This document shows positions 38,700 through 46,826 of a DNA stretch of 64,000 bases, piece by piece. The position numbers were made by a program, and so were the translations under genes. The notes under the pieces are model-generated. The model was not told the DNA's origin, searched no databases, and saw nothing but the letters and a program-made list of their open reading frames with translations. Origin of the DNA: Bradyrhizobium lablabi (GTDB lineage: Bacteria; Pseudomonadota; Alphaproteobacteria; Rhizobiales; Xanthobacteraceae); NCBI RefSeq assembly GCF_018129385.1, contig NZ_JAFCLN010000025.1:1-64000 (forward strand), given 5' to 3'. Within the stretch, counting starts at the first letter, position 1; each line of letters opens with the position of its first letter.

Positions 38700-41078
38700 G
38701 TGGCGCACCAACATCACGATCATCACCACCATCACGACCACGCGCACGGCGCGACGCCGCATTCCTGTTGCAGCGGCAAGCACGGCAATGAAACCAGGAC
38801 CGCGATCGATCCCGTCTGCGGCATGAAGGTCGATCCGGCCACCGCCAGGCATCGCTTCGCCTGGAAGGGCCAGGATTACTTCTTCTGTAGCGCACGCTGC
38901 CGCGAGCGTTTTTCGGCTGATCCGGAAAATTTCCTGAAAGCACGCGAGCCGGAACTACCTGCGCCCGCCGGCACCATCTACACCTGCCCGATGCATCCCG
39001 AGATACGCCAGGTCGGCCCCGGTACTTGCCCGATCTGCGGCATGGCGCTGGAGCCCGAGCAGGTCTCGCTCGACGACAAGCCGGATCCCGAACTCCTGGA
39101 CATGACGCGGCGCTTCTGGATCGCGTTGGCGCTGACGCTGCCGGTCTTTGTGCTGGAGATGGGCGGCCATCTCGGCTTCATGCATCTGCTGCCGCTAAAC
39201 TGGTCGAACTGGATTTCGCTGGTGCTGGCAACGCCTGTCGTGTTGTGGGCCGGCGCGCCGTTCTTCGAACGCGCCTGGCTCTCGGTGAAGACGCGCAATC
39301 TCAACATGTTCACGCTGATCGCGATGGGCACGGGCGTTGCCTGGGTTTACAGCGTGATCGGCACGCTGTTGCCGAATCTGTTTCCGCCAGCCTTCCGCGA
39401 CATGCATGGCGCGGTCGCGGTGTATTTCGAAGCCGCCGCTGTTATCACCGTGCTGGTGCTGCTCGGCCAGGTGCTGGAATTGCGCGCGCGGGCGCAGACT
39501 TCCGGCGCGATCCGCGCACTGCTGGGACTCGCGCCGAAAACCGCGCGCCGGATCACCGCCGCGGGCGATGAGGACGTCGCGATCGATACGATTGCGGTCG
39601 GCGACCTCCTGCGCGTGCGCCCCGGCGAAAAGATCCCGGTCGACGGCGTCGTCACCGAAGGCCGCTCGTCGGTCGACGAGTCCATGGTGACGGGCGAATC
39701 GATGCCGGTGTCGAAGGTGGAAGGCGCCGGCGTCATCGGCGGCACTGTCAATCAGAGCGGCGGCCTGGTCGTGCGCGCGGCAAAGGTTGGGCGCGACACC
39801 ATGCTCGCCCGCATCGTCGACATGGTGGCGCGGGCGCAGCGCTCGCGCGCGCCGATCCAGCGGCTGGCCGATCAGGTCGCCGGCTGGTTCGTGCCGGCCG
39901 TGATCGCCGCTGCCGTGGCGGCATTTGCCGCCTGGATGATTTTTGGACCGGAGCCGCGCTTCACCTACGCGCTCGTGGCGGCCGTCACCGTGCTGATCAT
40001 TGCCTGTCCCTGCGCACTCGGCCTCGCCACGCCGATGTCGATCATGGTGGGCGTCGGGCGCGGCGCGCATTCCGGCATCCTGATCCGCGACGCCGAGGCG
40101 CTGGAGCGGATGGAAAGCATCGACACGCTGGTCATCGACAAGACCGGCACGCTGACCGAAGGCAAGCCGAAGGTGGTGAAGATCATTCCGGCTGATGGCT
40201 TCGACGAGAGCGAACTGCTGCGGCTTGCGGCAAGCGTGGAGCGCGCCAGCGAACATCCGCTGGCGCTTGCCATCGTCAACGCTGCCGGCGAGCGCAAGCT
40301 GGCCGTCGGCGATGTCAGCGATTTCGCCTCGCCCTCGGGCAAGGGCGCCACCGGCAGGATCGAGGGCAGGACTGTTGCGCTCGGCAACGCCATGTTGATG
40401 GGTGAAGTGGGCATCGACACAAAAGCGCTCGACGCGGCCGCGGAGACCGCGCGTCAGGACGGCGCCACCGCGATCTTTGTCGCGGTCGAGGGCCGCGCCG
40501 CGGGCGTCATCGCGATTGCCGATCCCGTCAAACCGTCGGCGCAGAGCGCGCTGGCGGCGCTGCGCGGCGAAGGCCTGCGCATCGTGATGCTGACCGGCGA
40601 CAACGCGACCACGGCGCGCGCCGTGGCAAAGCGGCTCGGCATCGACGAGGTCGAGGCCGGCGTGCTGCCGGAGCGCAAGAGTGAGGTGGTGCAAAAGCTG
40701 CGCGGCGAGGGCCGCCGCGTCGCGATGGTCGGCGACGGCATCAACGACGCGCCCGCGCTGGCGGCTGCCGATATCGGCGTCGCCATGGGCGGCGGCACGG
40801 ATGTCGCGATCGAAAGCGCCGGCGTCACATTGTTGACCGGCGATCTGATAGGTCTCGTGCGCGCCCGCCGCCTGTCAGTCGCGACCATGCGCAACATCCG
40901 CCAGAACCTCGCCTTCGCGTTCGTCTACAACGCCGCCGGCGTGCCGATCGCGGCCGGCGTGCTGTACCCGGTGTTCGGGATCTTGCTGTCGCCGATGATC
41001 GGCGCCGCGGCGATGGCGCTGTCGTCGGTCAGCGTTATCGGCAACGCGCTGCGACTGGCAAGGACGAAGCTGGATTGA
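38700..41078 (+). CDS. copA: Cu(+)-exporting P1B-type ATPase
   Basis: A 792-residue copper ATPase. The N-terminus is unusual: a His-rich stretch (HQHHDHHHHHDHAHG), a YHS domain (about 35-82, DPVCGMKVD, FFCSARC) and a heavy-metal-binding domain (about 93-118, YTCPMHPEIRQ, GTCPICGM), with no classical HMA domain. The motor is complete: TGES (331-334), membrane CPC (436-438), phosphorylated Asp480 in DKTGTLTEG, the SEHPLA motif, TGDN and GDGINDAP. The last membrane segment has ALSSVSVI.N as in Cu(I) exporters. GTG 38700 is chosen with GGAAGAGAG before it. It diverges from csoR and should pump Cu(I) to the periplasm. Confidence 0.94.
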   Translation: MAHQHHDHHHHHDHAHGATPHSCCSGKHGNETRTAIDPVCGMKVDPATARHRFAWKGQDYFFCSARCRERFSADPENFLKAREPELPAPAGTIYTCPMHPEIRQVGPGTCPICGMALEPEQVSLDDKPDPELLDMTRRFWIALALTLPVFVLEMGGHLGFMHLLPLNWSNWISLVLATPVVLWAGAPFFERAWLSVKTRNLNMFTLIAMGTGVAWVYSVIGTLLPNLFPPAFRDMHGAVAVYFEAAAVITVLVLLGQVLELRARAQTSGAIRALLGLAPKTARRITAAGDEDVAIDTIAVGDLLRVRPGEKIPVDGVVTEGRSSVDESMVTGESMPVSKVEGAGVIGGTVNQSGGLVVRAAKVGRDTMLARIVDMVARAQRSRAPIQRLADQVAGWFVPAVIAAAVAAFAAWMIFGPEPRFTYALVAAVTVLIIACPCALGLATPMSIMVGVGRGAHSGILIRDAEALERMESIDTLVIDKTGTLTEGKPKVVKIIPADGFDESELLRLAASVERASEHPLALAIVNAAGERKLAVGDVSDFASPSGKGATGRIEGRTVALGNAMLMGEVGIDTKALDAAAETARQDGATAIFVAVEGRAAGVIAIADPVKPSAQSALAALRGEGLRIVMLTGDNATTARAVAKRLGIDEVEAGVLPERKSEVVQKLRGEGRRVAMVGDGINDAPALAAADIGVAMGGGTDVAIESAGVTLLTGDLIGLVRARRLSVATMRNIRQNLAFAFVYNAAGVPIAAGVLYPVFGILLSPMIGAAAMALSSVSVIGNALRLARTKLD

Positions 41079-41086
41079 GCTTGCTT

Positions 41087-41283
41087 ATCCCGCGCCCTTG
41101 TGGGGCGGGTGGCGCGAAGCGCCGGGCGGGGGGTAGCGCGCGGCAGCGCGCAGAAAATCCCTTAGCCGCTTGCTCCACGTAAATCGTAAGTGCTTTTCTC
41201 GCGCACTGCCGTGCGCGGACCCCCGCCCGTCACATCGTTCGCCTCGCTCACGATGTGCCACCCGCCCCACAAGGGGGCGGGAT
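41087..41283. repeat. Long imperfect palindrome, probable dispersed element
   Basis: ATCCCGCGCCCTTGTGGGGC (41087-41106, continuing GGGTGGC) is matched by the end of the element (41257-41283) as an inverted repeat of 27 bases with one mismatch. Within it GGGCGGGGG and CCCCCGCCC, and GCGCGCGGCAGCGCGC and CGCACTGCCGTGCGCG, are also complementary, so the 197 bases could fold into a single hairpin with a central AT-rich loop. It lies between the convergent copA and dapA-like genes. No gene fits. Confidence 0.7.
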
Positions 41284-41292
41284 CGGCACCTT

Positions 41293-42210
41293 CTATGCCG
41301 CGCGAATTGGCGGAACACTTCGCCGCGCCATCTCCGCATCCAGCCGCGCCGCCAACTCCGCGCTCACCTCCACCATCGGCAGGCGCACCTCCGCGCTGTC
41401 GATCAGTCCGCTCTTTGCCAGCCAGTACTTGGCCGGCGCCGGGCTCGGCTCGGTGAACAGCAAACTCGTCAGCTCGGCCACAGCCCGCCACTGCGCGCTA
41501 GCCGCTTCCTGGTTGTCCTCCCACAACATCGTGCGCACCGCCGCAAAAGCCTCCGTCTCGATATGGGCGGACAGCAGGATCGCGCCGTCGGCGCCGTCGA
41601 CCAGTGCGTTGTGATATTGCGCGTCCTCGCCGGTCAGCACGCGAAAGCCTGCCGGCCGCCGCCGGAGCAAGTCGATCGACTGTTCGCGGTCGGCGCAGCA
41701 ATCCTTCATGCCGACGATGTTGGGATGCTCGGCGAGCCGCAGCAGCGTGTCGTTGTCGATCAACACGCCGGTGCGATAGGGGATGTTGTACATCACGATC
41801 GGCCAGGAGGCGTGACCGGCCAGCGCCGTAAAATGTGCGAGCAGGCCGCGCTGGGAGGGGCGGACGTAATAGGGGCTCGCGATCAGGTAGCCGTCGATCG
41901 GCCAGGCCGCCGTCTCATCCAGCGCATCGAACATCCGGTGAGTGGCGGCGCCCGACAGGCCGAGGCAGATCGGAACATAACGCTTGCCGTTCGAGAGCTC
42001 GGCCCGCACCAGGCTCACCAGCCGTTCGAGCTCGGCCATCGTCAGCGACATGCCTTCGCCGGAGGTGGCGGCGAGGATCAGCCCGTCCACGGGACCTGAG
42101 GCGTAGTGGCGGACCAGCCGCCTGAGCGAGGCCTCGTCCAGCTCGCCGTTCTGGAACGGCGTGACCAGCGGCAGCCACAGGCCCCGCAGCAGGTTTCGTA
42201 AATCAGTCAT
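41293..42210 (-). CDS. Dihydrodipicolinate synthase/N-acetylneuraminate lyase family protein
   Basis: A 305-residue (beta/alpha)8-barrel lyase of the DapA family. The Schiff-base lysine is Lys169 (IVGMKDCCAD) and the catalytic tyrosine Tyr141 (YNIPYRTG). The early loop is ATSGEGMSL, whereas true DapA has TTGE, and the rest is more divergent than a housekeeping DapA. I therefore call the family only; it could be a 2-keto-3-deoxy-sugar or hydroxy-oxo-acid aldolase. The ATG at 42208-42210 follows GAGGAG. An intrinsic terminator lies 38 bases upstream, and a promoter further up, so expression is perhaps controlled by attenuation. Confidence 0.85.
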   Translation of the reverse strand: MTDLRNLLRGLWLPLVTPFQNGELDEASLRRLVRHYASGPVDGLILAATSGEGMSLTMAELERLVSLVRAELSNGKRYVPICLGLSGAATHRMFDALDETAAWPIDGYLIASPYYVRPSQRGLLAHFTALAGHASWPIVMYNIPYRTGVLIDNDTLLRLAEHPNIVGMKDCCADREQSIDLLRRRPAGFRVLTGEDAQYHNALVDGADGAILLSAHIETEAFAAVRTMLWEDNQEAASAQWRAVAELTSLLFTEPSPAPAKYWLAKSGLIDSAEVRLPMVEVSAELAARLDAEMARRSVPPIRAA

Positions 42211-42247
42211 AGTCCATCTCCTCATGTGAGCCGGAGACGGGACCAAC

Positions 42248-42276
42248 AAAAAACCCCGTCCGAACGGCGGGGTTTT
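42248..42276 (-). terminator. Rho-independent terminator in front of the dapA-like gene
   Basis: On the minus strand CCCCG (42268-42272 reversed) pairs with CGGGG (42254-42258), extended by AAAA/TTTT, then a run of six Ts. It ends just 38 bases before the dapA-like start codon, in the direction of that gene. Confidence 0.8.
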
Positions 42277-42369
42277 GGGATCGGTAGGCTTTGCCAGAAT
42301 TCAGCGCGCGCGATCTCCAGTCCCCGGAAGGAGACCTTTTTTCGAGACCGTGCACGAATTCGTGATCAT
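42248..42369 (-). ncRNA. Candidate small RNA or attenuated leader of the dapA-like gene
   Basis: On the minus strand a sigma70-type promoter (42376-42404) points into about 120 bases that end in a strong terminator (42248-42276). Inside are a CACG-AATT-CGTG mini-hairpin and a second hairpin, GGTCTCC with GGAGATC (about 42315-42339). A 22-codon frame begins at 42369 (MITNSCTVSKKGLLPGTGDR and two more residues), but it has no ribosome-binding site and would be leaderless. So the unit is either an independent sRNA or the leader of the dapA-like mRNA with transcription attenuation. I cannot match it to a known RNA family. Confidence 0.45.
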
Positions 42370-42375
42370 GGACGC

Positions 42376-42404
42376 ATGATGAGGGCACACGCCGTGCGTG
42401 TCAA
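42376..42404 (-). promoter_or_regulatory. Sigma70-like promoter for the candidate sRNA/leader
   Basis: Read on the minus strand: TTGACA (42404-42399), a 17-base spacer, then CATCAT (42381-42376). The -35 is perfect and the spacing ideal; the -10 matches four of six. The expected transcription start is near 42369. Confidence 0.55.
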
Positions 42405-42449
42405 GGAAGCCGGACACATTGCCAGTGTACTGCCAATTCAAATTCTCAG

Positions 42450-42480
42450 AAAAAAAGCCGGGCCCAAAAGAGCCCGGCTT
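42450..42480 (-). terminator. Rho-independent terminator after the LysR gene
   Basis: On the minus strand AAGCCGGGC (42480-42472) pairs with GCCCGGCTT (42463-42455), and a run of seven Ts (42456-42450) overlaps its end. It lies about 190 bases beyond the LysR stop and isolates the sRNA promoter from upstream transcription. Confidence 0.88.
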
Positions 42481-42669
42481 AAGGTATTGGCCACGTGAGG
42501 CCGACACAATCACCTTCCAAGAGGGATTACTGAACGTCCGCGCCACTGGAGGAGGGGGACAAATGCGCAACGCGAAAGCTCAGCGTGGAAATACTATGGG
42601 CCTTCGCAGCACCTTGCAGCAAGCATGGCGGCCGCATGTCAGACATGCGCAATACCGGGGAGTAGCGCT

Positions 42670-43593
42670 TTATGAAGGCCAGCGCTGCGCCTTGCTGACC
42701 ACGAAGTCGCGGAACACCTGGACGCGGGCGACGGTCTTCAGCTCTTCCGGATAGACGAAGTAGGTGTCGATCGCGACCGAATCCGATTCGCCGAACAACT
42801 GCACGAGGCGGTTGTTTTCCTCGACCAGATAGTCCGGCAGCGCGGCGATGCCGAGGCCCTGCTGGCAGGCACGGACCAGGCCCAGAATGTTGTTCACCCG
42901 GAAATAGGCCTCGCGCGGACCCGAGCCGTTGCGGCCGGCGTCGATCAGCCAGCTCCGGTTCTGGAGATGCGGCGGCACCTGCGTGTCGCTCAGCATGATG
43001 ATGCGGTGCTGGTCGAGATCGTCGAGCGTGCGCGGCGTGCCGAAACGCTTGATGTATTCCGGCGAGCAATAGGCATGGAAGCCGATCGAGAAAAGCTTGC
43101 GCTGGATCAGGTCCGGCTGGGTCGGCTTGCGGGTGCGGATCGCAACATCGGCCTCGCGCATCGACAGGTCGAGCTCTTCATCCGTGACGATCAGCGAGAT
43201 GCGAATATCGGGATAGAGCGCCGTGAATTCGTCGAGCCGCGGGATCAGCCAATTGATGCCCAGCGCCGGCGGCGTCGTGATTTTCAGATCGCCGCTCGGC
43301 CGTTCGCGGCTGTCGGTGAGCTTGGCGCGCGCGGCCTGCAACTGCATGAACACGTCATGCGCCGTGCGGAACAGAAGGTCGCCCTGCTCGGTGAGGATCA
43401 GGCCGCGGGCGTGACGATGGAACAGCGAGACCGCCAGTTCCTGCTCCAGCGCCGAGACCTGCCGAGACACCGCCGATTGCGAAAGCCCAAGCTGCTCGCC
43501 GGCATGCGTGAAGCTGCCAGCTTCCGCGGCCGCGTGAAACACCTTCAGCTTGTCCCAATCCATATCCGTAAATCCGTCCCGTGATCGTGCCAT
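42670..43593 (-). CDS. lsrB: LysR-family regulator, LsrB/VtlR-like
   Basis: A 307-residue LysR-type regulator. The N-terminal helix-turn-helix reads MDWDKLKVFHAAAEAGSFTH, then LGLSQSAVSRQVSALEQEL, and the effector domain begins with SGDLKITTPPALGINWLIPR. The sequence and its place directly after trxB match LsrB of Sinorhizobium and VtlR of Brucella and Agrobacterium, which link redox state to envelope polysaccharide and small-RNA expression. Cysteines suited to redox sensing are present (HAYCSPEY, RACQQGL). It starts two bases after the trxB stop, so the two are co-transcribed. A strong terminator follows. The symbol rests on synteny and memory, not on an alignment. Confidence 0.85.
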   Translation of the reverse strand: MARSRDGFTDMDWDKLKVFHAAAEAGSFTHAGEQLGLSQSAVSRQVSALEQELAVSLFHRHARGLILTEQGDLLFRTAHDVFMQLQAARAKLTDSRERPSGDLKITTPPALGINWLIPRLDEFTALYPDIRISLIVTDEELDLSMREADVAIRTRKPTQPDLIQRKLFSIGFHAYCSPEYIKRFGTPRTLDDLDQHRIIMLSDTQVPPHLQNRSWLIDAGRNGSGPREAYFRVNNILGLVRACQQGLGIAALPDYLVEENNRLVQLFGESDSVAIDTYFVYPEELKTVARVQVFRDFVVSKAQRWPS

Positions 43594-43595
43594 GA

Positions 43596-44561
43596 TTATT
43601 CTGCCGCTGCGCGATCGCTCGCGCGTAATGCGAGGAACCGTTCAGCCTCGAGTGCCGCCATGCAGCCGAGGCCCGCTGCTGTCACCGCCTGGCGGTAGGT
43701 TTCGTCGGCCACGTCGCCGGCCGCAAACAGGCCGGGCACCGAAGTTGCGGTCGAGTTCGGCGCGACCTCGACATAGCCGGACGATTTCAGCTTGATCTGG
43801 CCTTTCACGAGCTCGGTCGCGGGCGCGTGCCCGATGGCGATGAAGACGCCGTCGGCCCGCAATTCCGTGAGCGCGCCGGTCTTGACGTTGCGCAGCCGCA
43901 CGCCGGTGACCTTGCTCGGATTTTCTTCGCCCTTGATCTCGTCGATGGCGCTGTCCCAGATCACGGAGATCTTCGGATTCTTGAACAGGCGGTCCTGCAA
44001 AATGCGCTCGGCGCGGAAATGATCGCGGCGGTGCACGATCGTCACCTTGGAAGCGAAGTTGGTGAGGAACAGCGCTTCCTCCACCGCGGTGTTGCCACCG
44101 CCGACCACAAACACTTCCTTGGCCCGATAGAAGAAGCCGTCGCAGGTCGCGCAGGCCGAGACGCCAAAGCCCTTGAACTTCTCTTCGGAGGGAATGCCGA
44201 GCCAGCGCGCCTGCGCCCCGGTGGCAAGGATCACCGTTTCCGCCAGATAGACGTCGCCGCTGTCGCAGGTGAGGCGGAACGGCCGCTGCGACAGCTCGAG
44301 CTTGTTGACGTGGTCGGTGACGATCTTGGTGCCGACATGGGCCGCCTGCTTCTCCATCTGCTCCATCAGCCAGGGTCCCTGGATGACGTCGGCAAAGCCC
44401 GGATAGTTTTCCACGTCGGTGGTGATGGTGAGTTGGCCGCCCGGCTGGATGCCCTGGATCAGCACCGGTTCGAGCATCGCGCGCGCAGCGTAAATCGCCG
44501 CCGTATATCCCGCCGGGCCCGAACCGATGATGACGACCTTGGCATGGATAGGGGCTGGCAT
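43596..44561 (-). CDS. trxB: Thioredoxin-disulfide reductase
   Basis: A 321-residue low-molecular-weight thioredoxin reductase, which passes electrons from NADPH through FAD to thioredoxin. FAD is bound by VVIIGSGPAGYTAAIYAAR, NADPH by VFVVGGGNTAVEEALFL, and the redox-active pair is Cys137-Cys140 in SACATCDGFF. The C-terminal FAD motif is GLFAAGDVADE. Length and order agree with the family. It heads a two-gene unit with the LysR regulator. A 159-base region (44562-44720) separates it from an Lrp-type gene that diverges. The gene is probably constitutive with added oxidative control by the downstream regulator. Confidence 0.97.
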   Translation of the reverse strand: MPAPIHAKVVIIGSGPAGYTAAIYAARAMLEPVLIQGIQPGGQLTITTDVENYPGFADVIQGPWLMEQMEKQAAHVGTKIVTDHVNKLELSQRPFRLTCDSGDVYLAETVILATGAQARWLGIPSEEKFKGFGVSACATCDGFFYRAKEVFVVGGGNTAVEEALFLTNFASKVTIVHRRDHFRAERILQDRLFKNPKISVIWDSAIDEIKGEENPSKVTGVRLRNVKTGALTELRADGVFIAIGHAPATELVKGQIKLKSSGYVEVAPNSTATSVPGLFAAGDVADETYRQAVTAAGLGCMAALEAERFLALRASDRAAAE

Positions 44562-44825
44562 GTGGCTGTGCTTTCGAATGGGGCAGGCCGGCGCGTCGGG
44601 GGAAACTGCCCGGAAAGGCAGCGCGGCGGCGCCGAAATTGTCATTTCCAAGTCTAAGACATGTGGCTAGCTATGCAAGTTTTGCAATCCATCTCGGCGAA
44701 TTTTCCCTCATTTGTGAGAAATGTCGCAGTGCACGCGCAATAAAATTGCGCAATATATGTTCGCCGCGCTAAGAGAGTTGCAGTGGCATGGAGCCCCAAA
44801 ATTGGACGTAAGGACCGGAACCGGC

Positions 44826-45305
44826 GTGTCGAAGAATCTGGACGAAATCGATCTCAAAATCCTCAGCGAGATCCAGGCCGACGGCCGAATCACCAATGTG
44901 GAACTGGCCAAGCGCGTCGGCATTTCGCCGCCGCCCTGCCTGCGCCGGGTCCGCACCCTGGAGGAGGAGGGCTACATCCAGGGCTATCGCGGCCTGCTCG
45001 ACCCGCGAAAACTCGGTTTCGACGTCACCGTCTTCGCTTCCGTTCACCTCTCCAGCCAGGCGGATGCCGATTTGCGCGCGTTCGAGGAATTCGTGCGCGC
45101 CGAGCCATTGGTGCGGGAATGCTGGATGCTGTCGGGCGAGGTCGATTTCATCCTAAAATGCGTCGCGCCCGACATGGCGACGTTCCAGGAATTCGTCACG
45201 CACCTGACCGCCGCGCCGCATGTGCGCAATGTCAGGACGTCGCTGGTGCTGCATAATTCCAAATACGAGGCGGCGGTGCCGCTCGATTTGAAGATGGCGG
45301 GCTGA
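44826..45305 (+). CDS. Lrp/AsnC-family transcriptional regulator
   Basis: A 159-residue feast/famine regulator. The N-terminal helix-turn-helix has the classic form LDEIDLKILSEIQADGRITN, VELAKRVGISPPPCLRRVRT, and the C-terminal RAM domain carries VFASVHLSSQADADLRAFEE and PHVRNVRTSLVLHNSKYEAA. The RAM domain binds amino acids and sets the oligomer state. I start at the GTG at 44826 (VSKNLDEIDL), the family N-terminus, with AAGGACCGGA before it; an upstream extension looks non-coding. It diverges from trxB. Bradyrhizobium proteins of this exact N-terminus are global Lrp-like regulators as far as I know. Effector unknown. Confidence 0.9.
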   Translation: MSKNLDEIDLKILSEIQADGRITNVELAKRVGISPPPCLRRVRTLEEEGYIQGYRGLLDPRKLGFDVTVFASVHLSSQADADLRAFEEFVRAEPLVRECWMLSGEVDFILKCVAPDMATFQEFVTHLTAAPHVRNVRTSLVLHNSKYEAAVPLDLKMAG

Positions 45306-45325
45306 GAGCCCGGCTGTCCCTACAT

Positions 45326-45444
45326 CGTCATTGCGAGCCAACGGGTCGCGCGACTGCGCGCCCGATGACAGGCTCCGCGAAGCAATCCATTTCTCGGCTT
45401 GTGGAGCTATGGATTGCTTCGTCGCGACGCTCCTCGCAATGACG
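45326..45444. repeat. Dispersed palindromic repeat (CGTCATTGCGAG type)
   Basis: CGTCATTGCGAG (45326-45337) and CTCGCAATGACG (45433-45444) are exact inverted repeats, and GAAGCAATCCAT (45379-45390) and ATGGATTGCTTC (45409-45420) form a second nested pair. The words CGTCATTGCGAG and GAAGCAATCCA are those of a mobile palindromic element common in Bradyrhizobium, Rhodopseudomonas and Rickettsiales genomes. It lies between the convergent Lrp and DoxX genes. Confidence 0.85.
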
Positions 45445-45451
45445 AACTACG

Positions 45452-45874
45452 TCACTTCTTCCGCATGATCGCATCGAGGCTGAATGGGCCACCGCCGGCG
45501 GTCGACAGATACAGGCACGCGAAGCAGAACATGATCGCGAGCGTGCCGCCGTTGATCAGCGGGAAAAAATTCCTCGGCGCATGACCGATGAAATAGGCAA
45601 ACGCCATCTCGCCGGCGAGAAGGAAGGCGACGGGCCGCGTGAATAGTCCGACCACGAGAAGGGCGCCCAGGATCAACTCGAGCAAGCCGGCCGTGCCGGG
45701 AAGCGTTCCCATTTGCACCTTGTTGAGGAAAGCGTAGGCGTTGCCTTCCGGAATAACCGGGTATTTCAGGATTTTTGCGATGCCGAACTGAAGCAGCAGC
45801 AGGCCGGTGATGAAACGAAGCAGGCTCAGCGCCGCCGGCTGAAACTTCGCCATCAACTGATCGAACTTGTCCAT
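45452..45874 (-). CDS. DoxX-family membrane protein
   Basis: A 140-residue inner-membrane protein with four membrane segments. The DoxX signature is LLRFITGLLLLQFGIAKILK, then GLLELILGALLVVGLFTRPV and AGEMAFAYFIGHAPRNFFPL, followed by CFACLYLSTAGGGPFSLDA. DoxX proteins take part in thiol and redox homeostasis or terminal oxidation, depending on context. The ATG at 45872-45874 follows GGGGGAT. No partner gene (DoxD, BCAL or SodA type) is next to it. The nearby trxB fits a redox role but may be chance. Confidence 0.88.
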   Translation of the reverse strand: MDKFDQLMAKFQPAALSLLRFITGLLLLQFGIAKILKYPVIPEGNAYAFLNKVQMGTLPGTAGLLELILGALLVVGLFTRPVAFLLAGEMAFAYFIGHAPRNFFPLINGGTLAIMFCFACLYLSTAGGGPFSLDAIMRKK

Positions 45875-46044
45875 GATGTATCCCCCAAGTTTGAGACGCA
45901 ATAATTCGTATCGCGTCGGCGTGCGGAGGAAAAGCACGCGGCGATAAGAAAAGCTTTATGTATTGCGAAGCAGCATCGGGGAATAATGCCGCGGCCGAAG
46001 TGTACGCGGTCACCTGCGAGTGACTTGCCGCTTGCCTGAAATCT

Positions 46045-46305
46045 CTACTTGCTTGAAGTTTCGGAGCTCAGGCAGCGGATCGATTTGGGCTGACACGCAA
46101 CGCCTATGTTGGAACAGACTGGAGCTTCGTCTCCCGCGCCCCGCGTGCAATTGACGCACTCGTCGGTCCACCGGCTGCAATTCGGCGGACCCTTCTGCAT
46201 CGAGACATTTTGCGGGGTGCGCACGGGCGGGATTTCGATCTCCGCGGCGCGAGCATTCGTAGCCCATAAAACGAGAAGAGCGACCGCGAAACCGAAATGC
46301 CGCAT
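46045..46305 (-). CDS. Small secreted cysteine-rich protein
   Basis: An 86-residue exported protein. The signal peptide MRHFGFAVALLVLWATNARA is followed by about 66 mature residues with six cysteines (NCSRWTDECVNCTRGAG, VCSNIGVACQPKSIRCLS), probably three disulfides. GGAGAGCGAC stands before the ATG. I know no family. It starts 50 bases from the GreA stop on the same strand and may be read through from it. Compared with the 119-residue secreted Cys protein at 33 kb, the cysteine spacing differs, so they are not obvious homologues. A periplasmic inhibitor or metal-binding peptide is possible. Confidence 0.7.
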   Translation of the reverse strand: MRHFGFAVALLVLWATNARAAEIEIPPVRTPQNVSMQKGPPNCSRWTDECVNCTRGAGDEAPVCSNIGVACQPKSIRCLSSETSSK

Positions 46306-46352
46306 GTCGCTCTCCGCCGGTTGTTGTCAGGCGTTCAGGTGGCGTGCCGTGC

Positions 46353-46826
46353 CTATCGCCACTCGACCTTGGTGATCTCGTAGGCCTTGGCGCCGCCGGG
46401 AGCCACCACCTCCACAGTGGTGCCCTTCTTCTTGCCGATCAGCGCGCGCGCGAGCGGCGAGGTGATCGAGATGCGGCCCTTCTTGGCGTCGGCCTCGACC
46501 TCGCCGACGATCTGCCACACCGCCTTCTTGTCGGTGTCCTCATCGATCAGCGTGACGGTGGCGCCGAACTTGATGGTGTCGCCGGACAGTTTCGAGATGT
46601 CGATGATGTCGGCGCGCGCGAGCTTGTCCTCGAGCTCGGCGATGCGGCCCTCGTTGTGCGACTGCTCTTCCTTGGCCGCGTGATACTCCGCGTTCTCCGA
46701 TAGGTCGCCGTGCGAGCGCGCTTCCGCGATATGCTCGATGATGCGCGGACGATCTTCCGACTGGCGCTTCTTCAATTCGTCCGTTAGCGCGGCATAGCCG
46801 CCGGCCGTCATCGGAACCTTTTCCAT
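46353..46826 (-). CDS. greA: Transcription elongation factor GreA
   Basis: A 157-residue GreA. The N-terminal coiled coil has the functional acidic tip in RSHGDLSENAEYHAAKEEQS (Asp and Glu of DLSE), which enters the RNA polymerase secondary channel and stimulates cleavage of backtracked RNA. The C-terminal FKBP-like domain has GATVTLIDEDTDKKAVWQIV and ISITSPLARALIGKKKGTTV. I start at MEKVPMTAGG; the codon before is also ATG, so 46829 is equally possible. carB lies upstream on the same strand with a 207-base gap, an arrangement (carB-greA) common in alphaproteobacteria. The small Cys-rich gene follows. Confidence 0.97.
   Translation of the reverse strand: MEKVPMTAGGYAALTDELKKRQSEDRPRIIEHIAEARSHGDLSENAEYHAAKEEQSHNEGRIAELEDKLARADIIDISKLSGDTIKFGATVTLIDEDTDKKAVWQIVGEVEADAKKGRISITSPLARALIGKKKGTTVEVVAPGGAKAYEITKVEWR

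Noticed and set aside
42211..42400. Lysine riboswitch upstream of the dapA-like gene
   Set aside because: Far too short and without the conserved core of a lysine riboswitch; two Lys codons in a 22-codon frame are not enough for leader-peptide control.
42398..42754. Plus-strand frame with a strong GGAGG site before an ATG at 42563
   Set aside because: The ribosome-binding site is good, but the peptide has no recognisable feature and runs antisense into the end of the LysR gene. It remains a weak possibility.
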